Assembly: GCA_039654915.1 (NCBI GenBank)
Contig: CM077597.1
Coordinates: 62,276,001-62,340,000 of the forward strand
Reading direction: 5' to 3'
Source: Aquilaria yunnanensis
Taxonomy: Eukaryota > Streptophyta > Magnoliopsida > Malvales > Thymelaeaceae
DNA: 64,000 nt
This document shows positions 20,571 through 31,781 of the stretch, one piece after another (the first letter of the stretch is position 1; every line of letters starts with the position of its first letter). Below the pieces are notes generated by a model. It did not search any database. It had not been told where the DNA came from and saw nothing but the letters and a program-made list of their open reading frames with translations. The position numbers and the translations under genes were made by a program.

Positions 20571-23500
20571 CTAGAATATCAAAAGGACCTCGGCGCCATG
20601 GGAGGCTTCGACTCTTGAATCTTTCGCCGCCACCTTCGGTGCAGGAGGAGGAAACGGTAGGTTAAGGAACTCGACTCTTGACCACATCCATCGAGGCCCC
20701 CCGGGAATATCCAGGGCAGCCAGAAAGGAAGGATCGAGGTCCGGATACTTCTTCAGAAACTGATGACGAGCTTGGCAGAAGCCGTCCTGAAATGGAACCT
20801 TGGATGTCTGGATGACTTTGCCTCTTTCAACGTCCAACTCGTCCACCTCATGTTGAAGATCCAAAACATCCTATTGAAGGTCAAAAATCTCCTTCTCCAG
20901 CTCCTCGGTTTTCTTCTTCTTCTTCGAACCCTCCTTTAGCAAGTCAACCTTGGCCTGGAGTTCAGTATTTTCAGCCATCGCCTTCGCTAGGAGGGCAGAC
21001 TCCCCATCCTTTTCCTTTTGAAGGGTCTCGTTGGCCGATGTCAGGCTGATTAATTTGTCGCCAAGGTCGGACATCTTCTTGGAAAAATCCTTCAAGAGCC
21101 CCTCTTGGCCTTTCAAGAACTCCTCCCAAAGACTGGCAATCTTCTCCTTGCATAGTTGGCTCAACTTGGTGTTCGTCAGCACCGAGTTGGCACAAAAAAC
21201 TTTGGCCTTCTCCAATTTGTCTTCAGCCCAAGCTCGGGCCAAAGACTGCTTTGTTGCCCAAGCTCGGAGGTATCCACTATACCCCAAAAGCTACAAAAAA
21301 AGAGAAGGTACTTAGCGAAATTTGCACAAGGAAAGCCAAAAACACTTAGGCAAAAAGTGGGAAGGAAAAGTGAATATCCTGAAGAGTTACCTGAGTAGCA
21401 TGCTGGGATACTTTTGCAGCAAGGGCATCCTCGGAGGCACACTCCTCGGCGAATGCCTTGAAGGATGCCTGAGTAAGCACGCCCCTTGCCATTTGGGGGG
21501 CCATTTCCTGACAATCCTCGGAGAACAGATTCATGTCCTCCGTGAAAAACCAGAATGGTGATGGGTTTCGAGAGCCAAACAGCGCAGCAGAATTTAACCG
21601 AAACCTTCCAGGATCCAAGTGAAATGGGGTAAACTGGGTGTTCGAAAATTTTCATACCTAATTTTCGGTTGAGATCTCTCACTCAACTGTAGAGTCAAAT
21701 CACAAAACCTGTGCAGTTGACGTGTTCAGGCTCTCAATGGTATCCACACGAGCCTCTCGGGATCACCATGCTTCCATCACGTCCCGACAGATGCGTTTCT
21801 CTTGTGCTCGCAGTGCTAACTTGCATCCTCCAAGGAATTTCAAGAGAAGAGTGCGGCTGTCCTTTTGGGAGGCTAGGGCAACGAGACTTGTGAATTTCTC
21901 ACTAGAAGTTGTATTTATAGTGAGACTCAACTTCCAGGCCTAATAGGTTTCAAAGTCCTAATCCAATTAGGCTTCAATTTCGGGCTTAATAATGGCTCAA
22001 CTATTGAGCCCATTATTAATACGAAATTAAAGTGAAACCAAAACCCAAATTATTAGCCCATGCACTCTAATGATCCAAATAGCTATATGTGTGTGACCCA
22101 ATAGGCTCTTACCACGTTGGCAATGATCATAAATCACATTTATGATCATAAGCAATGAGCGGTGTCTAGCAACACATCATTGCTACCCAAGTGACAAGAT
22201 TGTCGATGATTCGACTAAACCTTTATGATCATCACCGATATATGCCATTGTCCCTTTGTCCAAGATATCAAGACTAAGCACGAGACATGGAATGTGTCAC
22301 TCTCGTATAGCCCAATCTTTGGTTTCTTGATTACCGAGTATACCAACTTAAACTGATGACATTGATATCGTATATCAACTCATCTGAGCATGGCCATGCA
22401 TTTTTATAAGTCTTACTCTATCAAGGGGCCCGAAGATATCACTCCCGTTACATAGGAGGGGCAAATCCTATCTTGATCATACAAATCCCTCCACATGATA
22501 TGTGACATACCCAATGACCTCCTTAAAGTTCACTCAGTCACGAGCAACAAAGGAAAGTATCAAACTATGTGACTCACATGTAGGGAACCTTGATGATCTT
22601 AGGTCGAAGGACTACATATACCATGATCACTATGAGAATAACTTATGACACTCATATAACGATCCATGTAGTGTTCTCAGGGTGCGTCGGTCTAGTACAC
22701 AGGTTCTCCAACTTGTATCCATATGTAGACTACATATCTCATATTAGTCTCCACATATGCTAGTCATTATGTATTATTGCAACCCGCTCCACAATAATAC
22801 TAGACCAGGGATGTTTAAGAATATCATTATTCTAGGGTTACAATTATGTTTGTTAAGTTACGCAGAAACAAAACAATAAACATAATTGTAGGATTAATGC
22901 CTTAATAAAATATCATGACTCAATGTGCAAAAAATACAATCATCTCATGATTGGCTTTTGGGCACAACACTAACAAATGGGTCCCTTGGGACTTTTTCCT
23001 TCGGGACATGAGAATCCTGAAGATCCCTCATTTGGGCGTGCTCAATCTTCCAAGCCAGGGGCCCCGGATCTTCTGCAAAAAGAAACATGCATCTTATCAG
23101 GTAAAAATTCCTTGATTATAAAAAAATGTAAGTTGATTGCAGGGAAGAAGAGACAAACCTGGTGCGACCTCGGCACAGTCGTCATCAGAGTCACCGACCT
23201 CCTCCACGTCGGCAGGAACATGTTTGCCCTTGGCCCTTCGGCACTTCTCTAAATCTTCGGCAGAAAGATCCACCAAAGAGCCCAACAAATCCACCAACGT
23301 GGCGGGACTCGAAAGGGCCGGAACGACCACCTCGGCAAGAACCCCCCCGGCAGTTTTAGGCTGGGACAAAGTTGCAGCCTCTGTAGAAGTTGCAATGACA
23401 TCGCCAACCTTGGTGGAAGTAGCAATAAAATCGCCGACTTCCGAAACGTCCTCCGGAAGGGGAAGAGGGGTGTTTTTCTTGGCCGAAGATGATCCGCTCC

Positions 23501-24492
23501 CAGAAGCCTTGCGCCTCTTCTTTTGTTCTCCCTTCTCAGCCCGACCAAAGAAGAGAGACCTGTAGTAGGCGGCAGACTCATCGCCCATCTCTCAAAAAGA
23601 GGGAAGAAATCAGTGCAAGTCCACAAGCACTTATGCTAAAAAAACTTTGAAAGAAACTTACTTTCAAAAAAGGCTTCGTAAGTAAGCTCGCTCCGAAGGA
23701 GCTTTACCAGCCAAGAGTTCTTCCCCTCGGTAGCAGGGGTTGGCATGCTGAGATCCATCTTATGCTCCATAACCACCCCCAACTCCCGAAGGACATCCTC
23801 GGTCATGAGTTTCCACATGATCGGGAAAGGGTAGAGAAAGCGTGAAAGGACCTCGGCATCCCAGTCGCGGACAGCACGGATTCGTCTGTCGAAGTCCCCA
23901 AACCTCGCCGCCAACTCGGGAGTTAGCAGCTTCCTGGGATGCATGACATCTACCTCCAGCTTTCCCCGAGCGCACTTAGTCGTGACGTGCGACCAGGCGT
24001 CCGCCACCTTCAAGAAGAAGAACTTCCTTTGCTACCCTCACCAGCTATCCTTGGTAGCGAAGGTGAACATAAATTTCTTGCTCCCAGATCCCCGAGCAGC
24101 ATGAAATTAAAGCCACCCTTCGGAACCGGATAGAGCTTATAATACTGCATGAACAGGATAAAATGGGGTTCTACCCCGAAGATCCCGTACATGCAGAGAA
24201 AGGCATTGAAATAGAAAAATGAGTTGGGAGGAACCTGATTCACGGCTATGCCATGAAATTGGCAAAAGTCGCAAATCATCTTCGCAGGAGAAAACCGAAG
24301 TCCGGCCTTCAGTTGGGCTCGAAAAATGGTAACCTCATCACCCCGATTCATAAAGGTAAACTGGCCAGGGCGAGGTAACCTTGCGATGGCATACGAGGGA
24401 AGGAAAAATTTGGTCTTTCACTTTTCTAATTTTTCAGGAGTGGTGCAACAAGGGTGAGACATAAGAGGTTGCCAGCTCTCGGGAATAGGCAT
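20571..24492 (-). pseudogene. asORF of T4: four exons, interrupted by solo LTR S3
   Basis: Exons on the minus strand: 24492-23662, about 23588-23159, 23072-22976 plus 21558-21391, and 21290-20571. Introns use GTAAGT, GTTTGT...GCAG and GTAACT...GTAG at the positions used in T5 and T7. Exon 1 (from 24492) encodes IFRAQLKAGLRFSP, FCQFHGIAVNQVPPNSFFYFNAFLCMYGIFGVEPHF and VPKGGFNFML. Exon 2 starts MGDESAAYYRSLFFGRAEKG and is basic. Exon 4 is a coiled coil with one in-frame stop (Q to TAG near 20871) and ends FLAALDIPGGP. Few lesions apart from S3. Antisense to gag-pol. Confidence 0.75.
21559..22975 (-). mobile_element. S3: solo LTR (1,417 bp) with target duplication AATGG
   Basis: Bounded by AATGG at 21554-21558 and 22976-22980. 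Removing it rejoins asORF exon 3, in line with the T6 copy near 38990-39060. In minus orientation it starts TGTTAGTGTTGTGCCC and ends CCCATCA, so it has TG...CA ends. AT-rich, no coding capacity; a GTATTTATAG-like box lies near 21909. Family not identified. I infer a solo LTR unrelated to the Tat LTRs. Confidence 0.8.
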
Positions 24493-24762
24493 GGTTGACC
24501 GAAAAATGACTTCAGAAAAAGGGGGCAAAAATGATTACGGAAAGAGGAAAAATGACTTCGGGAAGCGAAAAGAAAAGAAGAAACCGAAGGAACTCTAGAA
24601 ATCAGAACCCACCAAAAGTCTTGTCGAAGTTTGGGTTTGACGACACCGTCGTGAAAGATCACCGGAAATCGCTCCGGCACTAAAACCGCCACAAAAGAGG
24701 AGAAAAAGACAGAGCAAAATGAGAGCAAAGAAACACAAATAAAGAGTATGACAGGAGGAAGG

Positions 24763-24770
24763 CTTATATA
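24763..24770 (-). promoter_or_regulatory. TATA box of the T4 asORF
   Basis: TATATAAG on the minus strand, 278 bp upstream of the asORF ATG at 24492. A G-box, GACACGTGGCAGG, lies about 120 bp further upstream (near 24880-24892). The region from 24493 to 25297 is otherwise non-coding leader and promoter sequence. Confidence 0.6.
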
Positions 24771-25297
24771 GATCGAGGAAGGGCAGCCAAAAGGGTGTCA
24801 GAAACGCTGCACGAAGGTGAAACGTCGCCATAATGGCCCCTCGTGCATGAAAAGGCGTGCCCATTCCAGCTGATGCCTGCCACGTGTCGCCCATCACGAG
24901 AAACTAGGACATGTTTTCTGACATTCAAAAAACCTGGGCATGCTGCTCGAGACTGGCACGACTAGTTTCAAGACACGACGGTTCACCAGCCTATGGCGTG
25001 AAAAATAAAAAAAAAAGAAAGTTGGGTATTTCGAGAACACCGAAGGATGGATAGATGACATCTGTACGAACAAGGCTTATCACCTATGAGGCAAAGTGCC
25101 TCCCCAACCGATGTCATACTCCGAGTGTAAATCCATAAGGTCCGGGGTTCAAGGCTTCGTGCCGCCTTGTTCGACCAAAATGGACATACTACCACGTGGG
25201 CCTCTGGGAGTCGACGGGGTCGTCCTGTCAAAACTGCCGATTGGGCGATAGACGGACACCAAGAGGACTACTTGCTGAAGTCTCCACTTCGGCCTTT

Positions 25298-25311
25298 CCA
25301 AGGGTGGCATG
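25298..25311 (+). other. Polypurine tract of T4
   Basis: CCAAGGGTGGCATG lies immediately before the 3' LTR. T5, T6 and T7 have GAAGGGGGGCATG-like tracts in the same place. Such a tract primes plus-strand DNA synthesis. This copy is partly degraded. Confidence 0.6.
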
Positions 25312-26348
25312 TGATAGCCGAACTGCTATCGCCTTGACCACCTGCCGACCACGGGAAAGAGGGAGCCAGACACCTGAGCCATACGACCTCAGAAAGGACA
25401 CCGGAGTGAAGGAAGTCATACACCTGAGGCGCACGACCTCGGTAGCTCACCAAATTCCAACTTCGGGAGCCAGCGTAGCGCCTCCTTCGAGAGGGCGACT
25501 GAACCAGCTTTGGGGGAGAAAGACCAACCACCCTCTGCGGGAGAAAGCCCCCAGAAGACGTACACACCGAAGTTCCAGCCTGACTCCGGGAAAGGACCCC
25601 TCACCCCGAAGTGAGACATGAACCAAAGGGGCCTTGGTTGTACGACAAGAGCCACCAAGGAGTCTCTAACACTCCGTTCATATACGTCTCTAACATGCCA
25701 CCTCCTGACACGCTCTGGCACGCCACCTCCAGAAGCGCTTTCACACGCCATCGTAGCATGCATCCTGTCGCACAGGGCTACACCCACTACAGCTCACGGT
25801 CCAAGGAGCCTGTAGATGGCTAGGGGCCTCCATGCCCAAACATACGAACACCATCCATCCATACACGTGTCACAATCTGAAGCGATCAGCTCTTCCCTTA
25901 TAGACCAGGGAAATGGTCACAAGCAGGGGGTTCTCCGCCCGGAGGACCAAAAGGACAAGAGGACGCTTTCCTCTCTCCGCCTGAATACTCTCCCCTTAGC
26001 CCTCAGAAAGACACGCCAGGCAAGAGTCCCTTGTGCTTATTACTGAGTATCTCTCTTTCTCGGAGCACTGACTTGGGCGTCGGAGGTTCCCCCCCGGAAG
26101 ACCACCCTGGGGGCCTCCTAACCCCTGTTTTCTGAGTGTTTCAGCCAGGTCTCCCTGAAGGATCTCCGCTTCGGGCTCTCTCCCGTGCCGGAAGTCTTTT
26201 CTGTCCTCACCAACCACGGTACGAAGAAGCTGCCGGCCACCACTTAAGGTGACCATCTCAAGGTACCTTCTTGCACCTCTTGGACCCCCGGCTGCCCACA
26301 CCGCTGCACATAGTGGAGATGCTGGCTCCGCACCTCCGTACCGCATCA
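25312..26348 (+). repeat. 3' LTR of T4
   Basis: 1,037 bp, TGATAGCC to CCGCATCA, followed at once by the target duplication GTAAG and the rest of T3's LTR. It contains CATACACGTGTCACAATCTGA near 25861 and the conserved hairpin block near 26090-26115. Confidence 0.85.
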
Positions 26349-26353
26349 GTAAG

Positions 26354-26601
26354 GACAAGAGGCCGACCTCTCTAAAGAACTCTACTCTTTACTCTCCATT
26401 GGCTACTCTTCACTTGCCAAATACTAACTTGGGCGTTGGAGGCTCCTCCCCCGGAAACACACTCCGGGGACCTCCTAACCACTGTTCTTTTGAGTGTTTC
26501 AGGCAGGCCCAAATCGGAAGTCTCTCCTTCAGGCATCCTCCGCACTGAAAGTCCCTACTTCAGGCCACTGTGTCGTACAATGAAGATGCCAATGGGCATC
26601 A
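26354..26601 (+). repeat. 5' LTR of T3, second part
   Basis: Continues the LTR interrupted at 17216. It includes CTTGGGCGTTGGAGG, the CCCCCGG...CCGGGG hairpin and the TTGAGTGTTTCAG stretch, ending GGGCATCA before a primer site TGGCACCGTCTATGGGAA at 26604-26621. Together with 16619-17216 the LTR is about 846 bp. Confidence 0.8.
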
Positions 26602-27306
26602 TTTGGCACCGTCTATGGGAAACCACCCTCAGTTAGTCGTCGTTGAGACTCGGCGTTTTAAGGATAAGGGGCTCCTGAAGTTCCCATCCGTACCAGAAAA
26701 TATACTGGCGACCGAAGAACCCGCTGCAGGGACTTCCTTGCCTGAGATGAACGTCCTCTAATGATCATGATGAGCTTCCTACGTGATTTTCAGCATTCTA
26801 TTGTGGCTGAAATGATGCAATAGTTGGACCAAAGGTGGTCATAACAACCTTCGGGCCGAAGGGCCTTTTCACCAACTCCCTATCAGGAGAGAAGTCCGAA
26901 GTCCACTCACCGGAGCTCAAGTAGTGAGGACTTCCGTGACAAGTCCTCTATGGAGGAAATACCCCCCAGAGCCCAACGTACTGGAGAAACGGGGTCCAAG
27001 GGGCTAGGACTTCCCGCTGGTGAAGTTCATCACCGGAGAGAAGATCACAATCCTCCCACCACCAAAGTTACTCCCAAAAAAGAAGGCGTCGTTCTCTGTT
27101 GCCGGAGGCCTTTAGGCAGCAAGAAGAGCCCAGCGCCACCATCCTTATGGAAAAGATCCTAGAGAGGTTAGAAAAAGTGGAGAGGCAGATCGCCCGAAAG
27201 CCTGTCAGGTCAAGGTTATCTGAGACCTTCATCGGAGAAGAGTCACCCTTTATCCAAGCAATAGTTGAGGCACCTGTGCCAAGTGACTTCCGGGTGCCAC
27301 GCTTGG
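26570..27306 (+). pseudogene. gag of T3, N-terminal part, cut by T5
   Basis: The frame from 26570 reads MSYNEDANGHHLAPSMGN across the LTR end and primer site, as in T8 and T7, then stops at 26761. A later frame (27099 on) reads MEKILERLEKVERQIARKPV...PVPSDFRVPRL, the start of the capsid region. It ends at 27306, where T5's LTR starts; the last five bases, CTTGG, are the likely target duplication. The rest of T3 is not found. Confidence 0.75.
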
Positions 27307-28164
27307 TGATGCCCGGGGGCTTCATCGTTGGTAGTCATGGTGACTGACGGAGGGACTCCCGGAGAGGAAGAACTTCTGGTGGCCGTTTCGCCCGAGGGAG
27401 AATACCTGAGATGCTCAGAAAAAGTGGGTTAGGAGGTCCCCGGGGTGTTTTTCCGGGGAGGAGCCTCCGATGCCCAAGGCAGTGGTGCTGAGAGAAGGCA
27501 GAGGAAATAGCACTGAGGGGTTCAGTGAACTCGCCTCGTAGTATTTTCTCAGAGTGGGGAGTCAGGATCTTTGCCAGCCCCCTGCCAGGGTGTATTCCCT
27601 GGTATTTATAGGAGTGCCTAGCCCGTTCAGATCTTGACACGTGTACGGTCAGATGTTCCTGAATTTCTGGGCGTAGGGGGCAAGTAGCCGGTGGCAGGCC
27701 CCTTGAGCCTTGGGCTGAGACGGGCCATGATGTGACTTTGATGGCGTCGGCGTGTCAGGGCGCCGTTTGAGGCGACTTGTGATGTCTGTGGGCGACATGT
27801 CAGAGCCTTCCTTAAATGCTCCTGCCGTACTCCCGAGGTCCCTGGGGGAGGTCGTCCTCTGGTACGGACGGTGCCTCTTCGGGAGACATACCCTCAGTTC
27901 GGGGGTTCCCAGCTTCAAGGAGTTCCACCTTCGGAAAGATCATGTTCGGCCCACAATAGCTGGTGCCTCTTTTCCGAAGGCGATCTGTTGACAACCTTGG
28001 GGGGCTAGTAGTATCCTCAGGTTTCCTGGCATGCCGGGCTCGGAGCTCTTCGGCTATCTCCCGAGGTGTATGATCCCACCTTTTCTCGGGTAGCGCCAGT
28101 TTCCTTCTGGCCATTCTTGTGGCAGGGAGTTCGGCCAGATAGAGGCGATAGACTTTGGCTATCA
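27307..28164 (-). repeat. 3' LTR of T5
   Basis: 858 bp, TGATAGCC...GGGCATCA in element orientation, same subfamily as T8's LTR. It has TTGACACGTGTACGG near 27636, a TATTTATAGG box near 27602 and the CCGGGG hairpin block near 27440-27460. The polypurine tract follows on the right. T5's 5' LTR is missing. Confidence 0.85.
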
Positions 28165-28168
28165 CATG

Positions 28169-28180
28169 CCCCCCTTCGGA
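28169..28180 (-). other. Polypurine tract of T5
   Basis: On the minus strand TCCGAAGGGGGG, then CATG and the 3' LTR start TGATAGCC. It is the clearest plus-strand primer in the window. Confidence 0.75.
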
Positions 28181-28858
28181 AAGCCAAAGTGAAGACTTTG
28201 GTTTTGCATCTCTTTCCAAGGTTGTTCTGTGGGAGTCTATAGAGAGTAACACCTGTGTCGAAGGTACACCTCTTGCCCGAAGGTACGGGCTGTTCGGCCA
28301 TAGCCCGTCTTTTGGTGTCTTCGAGGCAACCTGCTTCTTTGCTTTTGCAGGTCTGTGCAGAGTCGCGTCTGATGGCCAAGCGTGTCAGTCTGAGTGACGC
28401 GTCCCAGTTTTTTAGGGATATCAGAAGACGTGTCCCCTATTTTGGCGCGGCGGTTTGACACGTGGCACTCTGTCATTGGAGGAGAGTCACGTCGGTTGCA
28501 AAAAGCGCGTCCTTTCAGGCGCAGAGAGCAGTTATGGCGACAGTTCGCCTTCAAAAGGCACTTATGACGACGTTTCGGTTACCCACCCTTGGCCTATAAA
28601 TAGCCCATTCCGTCATAGGCCCTTCTGCTTTTGCTTCTGCTTTTTTCCTTGCTTGTCCTTTTCTCTGTGCTTTCTCTTGCTTTGGTGGAGCTGTCTGAAC
28701 AGAGCTTTTTTTCGGCAACCTTTCACGACGGCGACCTCAGATTTTGGCAAATCTTTTGGTGGGCTTTTGTTTCCCAGAGTGTTTTGATCCCTCTGTTCTT
28801 TCAATTTTTTTTCGGAAACTATTTTCTTGTCTTTTCCGAACTCATTTTTCTGTCCAAA
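28181..28858 (+). promoter_or_regulatory. Promoter and 5' leader of the T5 asORF
   Basis: The TATA box TATAAATAG starts at 28595, 264 bp before the ATG at 28859. A G-box/ABRE-like TTGACACGTGGCA lies at about 28455-28467, some 140 bp upstream of the TATA. The long pyrimidine-rich leader between TATA and ATG resembles those of T2 and T7. No other gene is seen. Confidence 0.65.
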
Positions 28859-31240
28859 ATGCCTATCCCTGAGAGCTGGCAGCCTCTTTTATCCCATCCT
28901 TGTTGCACTACCCCTAAAAAATTAGAGAGGTGGAAGAAGAAGTTCTTTCTTCCTTCTTACGCCATTACTCGGCTGCCACGACCTGACCACTATGCTTTTT
29001 CAAACCGTAGTACCGAGGTTACCATTTTCCGAGCCCAGCTGAAGGCCGGACTTCGGTATCCTCCCCCGAAGATGGTTTGCGAGTTCTGCCAATTTCATGG
29101 TATTGCTGTGAATCAGCTTCCCCCGAACTCGTACTGCTATTTTAACGCCTTCCTCTATATGTGTGGCGTCCTCAGGATAAAACCCCATTTTATAATCTTC
29201 ATGCAGTACTACAAGCTCTTCGTGGTCCCAAAGGGTGGCTTCTACTTTATGCTACCTCGGGGATCCGGGAGCAAAAAATTCATGTTCACCTTCGCCACCA
29301 AGGATAGCTGGCAGGGGTGGCAATAGAAATTCTTCTTCCTGAAGATGGAGGAGGCCTGGTCGTATGTTCCGACCAAATGGGCTCAGGGAAGGTTAGATGT
29401 TGACGTCGTTGATCCGAGGTTGTTGCTGGCTCCAGAGTTGGCTTCCACTTTCGCGGACTTCGACGGCCGCATCCGCGCCGTCTCTGACTGGGCTCCCAAG
29501 GTCGCTCCGCGCTCTCTGTACCCCTTCCCTATCAACTAGAGGTTGATGACCGAAGAGGTCCTCCGGGAGTTAAAGGTGGTTAAGGAGCACGAGACCGACC
29601 TCGAGATGCCGGCTCCTGCCATCGCCGGGAAGGATTCCTGGTTGGTGCAGCTCCTTCGGGAGGAAATATCTTTCGAAACATTTGTCGAAAGTGAGTTATC
29701 TTCTACTCCCTTGTTGTTTTTCCCTCGGACTTACACTGATGTCTTTTTTCTTTTTCTGAGATGGGCGACGGGACTGCTACATTTTACAAGTCCCTTTTCT
29801 CCGGCCAGGTGGAGAAGGACGATCAGACAAAGAAGGCGGCTTCCCGAAGGCGGAAGTCCACTGGCGCTGGGCCTTCGGCGAAACGGGCAAAGAAAACTGC
29901 CCAGGTTCCTCTGGAGGAAATTTCCGAGGAGGCTGATGAGGAGCCTAGGGCAGCCGAGATTCCGCCGAACGAGGCTTCTGCCGAGGTCCCTGCCGCTGTC
30001 GAGGTTCCTTCCGCCGACGTCCCTCCCCAAAGCCCTTCTGCGCCGCAGGCCCTTCTGGAGGCCGTGGCAGAGGCTCCTTCTGCCGAGGAGCGGCGCAAGA
30101 AGAAAGGCAATGTGATTTCGACCGAGGAGTCTCAGGACTCCGAGGATGTCGTGGTCGAAGTACCACCAGGTTTGTTGTTTTCAGAATAAGTATGGCTCTT
30201 TTGTTTTTCTGAATTTTCCTTTGTCTCTGACCTGCTTCTCATTTTCGCCATGTAGGGAAGTTGCTTACCCCAAACTGGGCGGCCGAACACGCGAAGGCGC
30301 GGGCCCTTCGTGACGCCAAGGTCCCGCAAGGGAAGATACCAAAAGAGCCTTTCTGGACATTCACGGAACATGAACTTGTACTCCGAAGACTGTCCTAAAA
30401 TGGCGAAACAGATTTCGAAGGGGGTGCTTACAGAGGCCTCCTTCAAGGCTATTGCGGCGGCCCATCCGGACGATGACACCCTTGCCGCGAAAGTCACCGA
30501 GCATGCTACTCAGGTATGTTCTTCACACGTTTTTCCCTTCAATTTTTCCTAAGTGCTTGGCTCTTACTGACCGTGCGTTCATCTTTTTGCAGCTGCTGGG
30601 GTACGCTGGCTTTCTCCGAGTTCGGGTGGCCAGGCAGGCGGCGTTCCGAGCTTCGGCCCTAGAGACCTTAGAGAAAGCGAAGGTCAGTCGCTTGGCATTG
30701 ATCGCCAAGAACCAGCAGCTGTCAGATGCTGCGAACAAAGAAGTTGCTGCCCTTCGGGAGGAGTTCCGGAAGGAGAAGGAAGATCTTGAGAAGAACTCCT
30801 CTCTGAAGATTGCTGACCTCGGCGATCAGGTGAAAGGGATGCTTGCTGCCAACCAAGACCTTCTCAAAGATATGTCAGATTCTGACAATCTCATTCGGTC
30901 GTTGGTGAGTGAGAAAAAGGCTCTCGAAGCCGAGGTCCAGTCTTTGAAGAAGGAGCCCGATGCGAAGAAGAGGGTGAAGGCGCTGAAGAAGGAGGTTGCA
31001 GACTTGAAGGACGAGCTCGAGGACCTTGAGGTTGAGAAGGACAAATCCGACCAAATGACCAAGGTCGCCTTCCAAGACGGATTCTGCCTTGCTCGGCACC
31101 AAGTCCTTGAGAGGTTCCCAAGTCTGGACCTCTCTTTTTTGGAAGCTCTCAACATTCCATAGGGGCCTCGGTGGTTTTGGTCCAAAATCGAGCACCTGAA
31201 CCTGCCTTCCACAATTCCAGCGCCGAAGGTGGTGGAATAG
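28859..31240 (+). pseudogene. asORF of T5: four exons, lightly damaged
   Basis: Exons: 28859-29690, 29760-30169, 30256-30513 and 30593-31240. Intron ends are GTGAGT, GTTTGT...TGTAG and GTATGT...TGCAG. Exon 1 encodes the N-terminal domain (EVTIFRAQLKAGLRYPPPKM, FCQFHGIAVNQLPPNS, FIIFMQYYKLFVVPKGGFYFMLP) with stops near 29324 and 29537. Exon 2, MGDGTATFYKSLF.., is basic then Ala/Pro/Glu-rich. Exon 3 has a frameshift near 30367. Exon 4 has about 190 open codons of coiled coil ending FLEALNIP and a TAG. Opposite to gag-pol and convergent with integrase. Function unknown; the family is recognised only by resemblance. Confidence 0.75.
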
Positions 31241-31781
31241 GGCACAGAGGCTGGTGGCTCCCGGGACGCCGAGAACCTTTAGGCTGTTTTAGGGGCCTTT
31301 TCCTTTTTTCCTCTTCATTTTTGTGTTCCTTCTTCGGGCACTTCTTCTTTGTAAGCCTGATCATTCTCAATGAATATATTTTTTGGCTAAGTCTTTTTGC
31401 AAGATGTTGCATTTCCATTGTCCCGAACAAGTTCGCTCAAGAGACTTCGGGAAACCTGCAATCACCAAAATTTATTATCCACTTTTTTCGACGAGTATTT
31501 TCGCAAGATTTTTGTTTCCCACTTTCCCGAGCATGATGGCTCAAGGGACTTCGGAAAATCACATCTGCACTTTTTGCGGCGAGTACTTTCGCAAAATTTT
31601 TGTTTTCCATTTTCTCGAGCATGATGGCTCAAGGGACTTCGAAAAATCACATCTGCGCTTTTTTATGGCGAACACCTTCGCGGAATTCTGTCTTGCACCA
31701 TTTTGTACACTTAAGAAATTTTTCTCAAGGACATTCTGCACTTAGGATATTTTTTGCACAACACAATCCTTCCGCTCCATC
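31241..31781. repeat. T5 spacer with about three tandem repeats of 85-105 bp
   Basis: A unit containing CCCGAGCATGATGGCTCAAG and ATCACATCTGC recurs near 31421, 31525 and 31613, with degenerating edges to about 31700. The first unit is the most diverged. There is no coding sequence; it lies between the converging asORF and integrase stops. Confidence 0.7.

Larger units (their letters stand above)
17217..26348 (+). mobile_element. T4: Tat element inserted in T3's 5' LTR, duplication GTAAG
   Basis: A 9,132-bp element with LTRs of 1,034 and 1,037 bp, flanked by GTAAG at 17212-17216 and 26349-26353. Joining the flanks restores a continuous T3 LTR. It lacks protease, RT and the capsid part of gag but keeps LTRs, primer site, purine tract, RNase H remnants, integrase remnants and a full-length antisense gene. 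It looks like a non-autonomous or later-deleted copy, and carries solo LTR S3. Confidence 0.85.
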
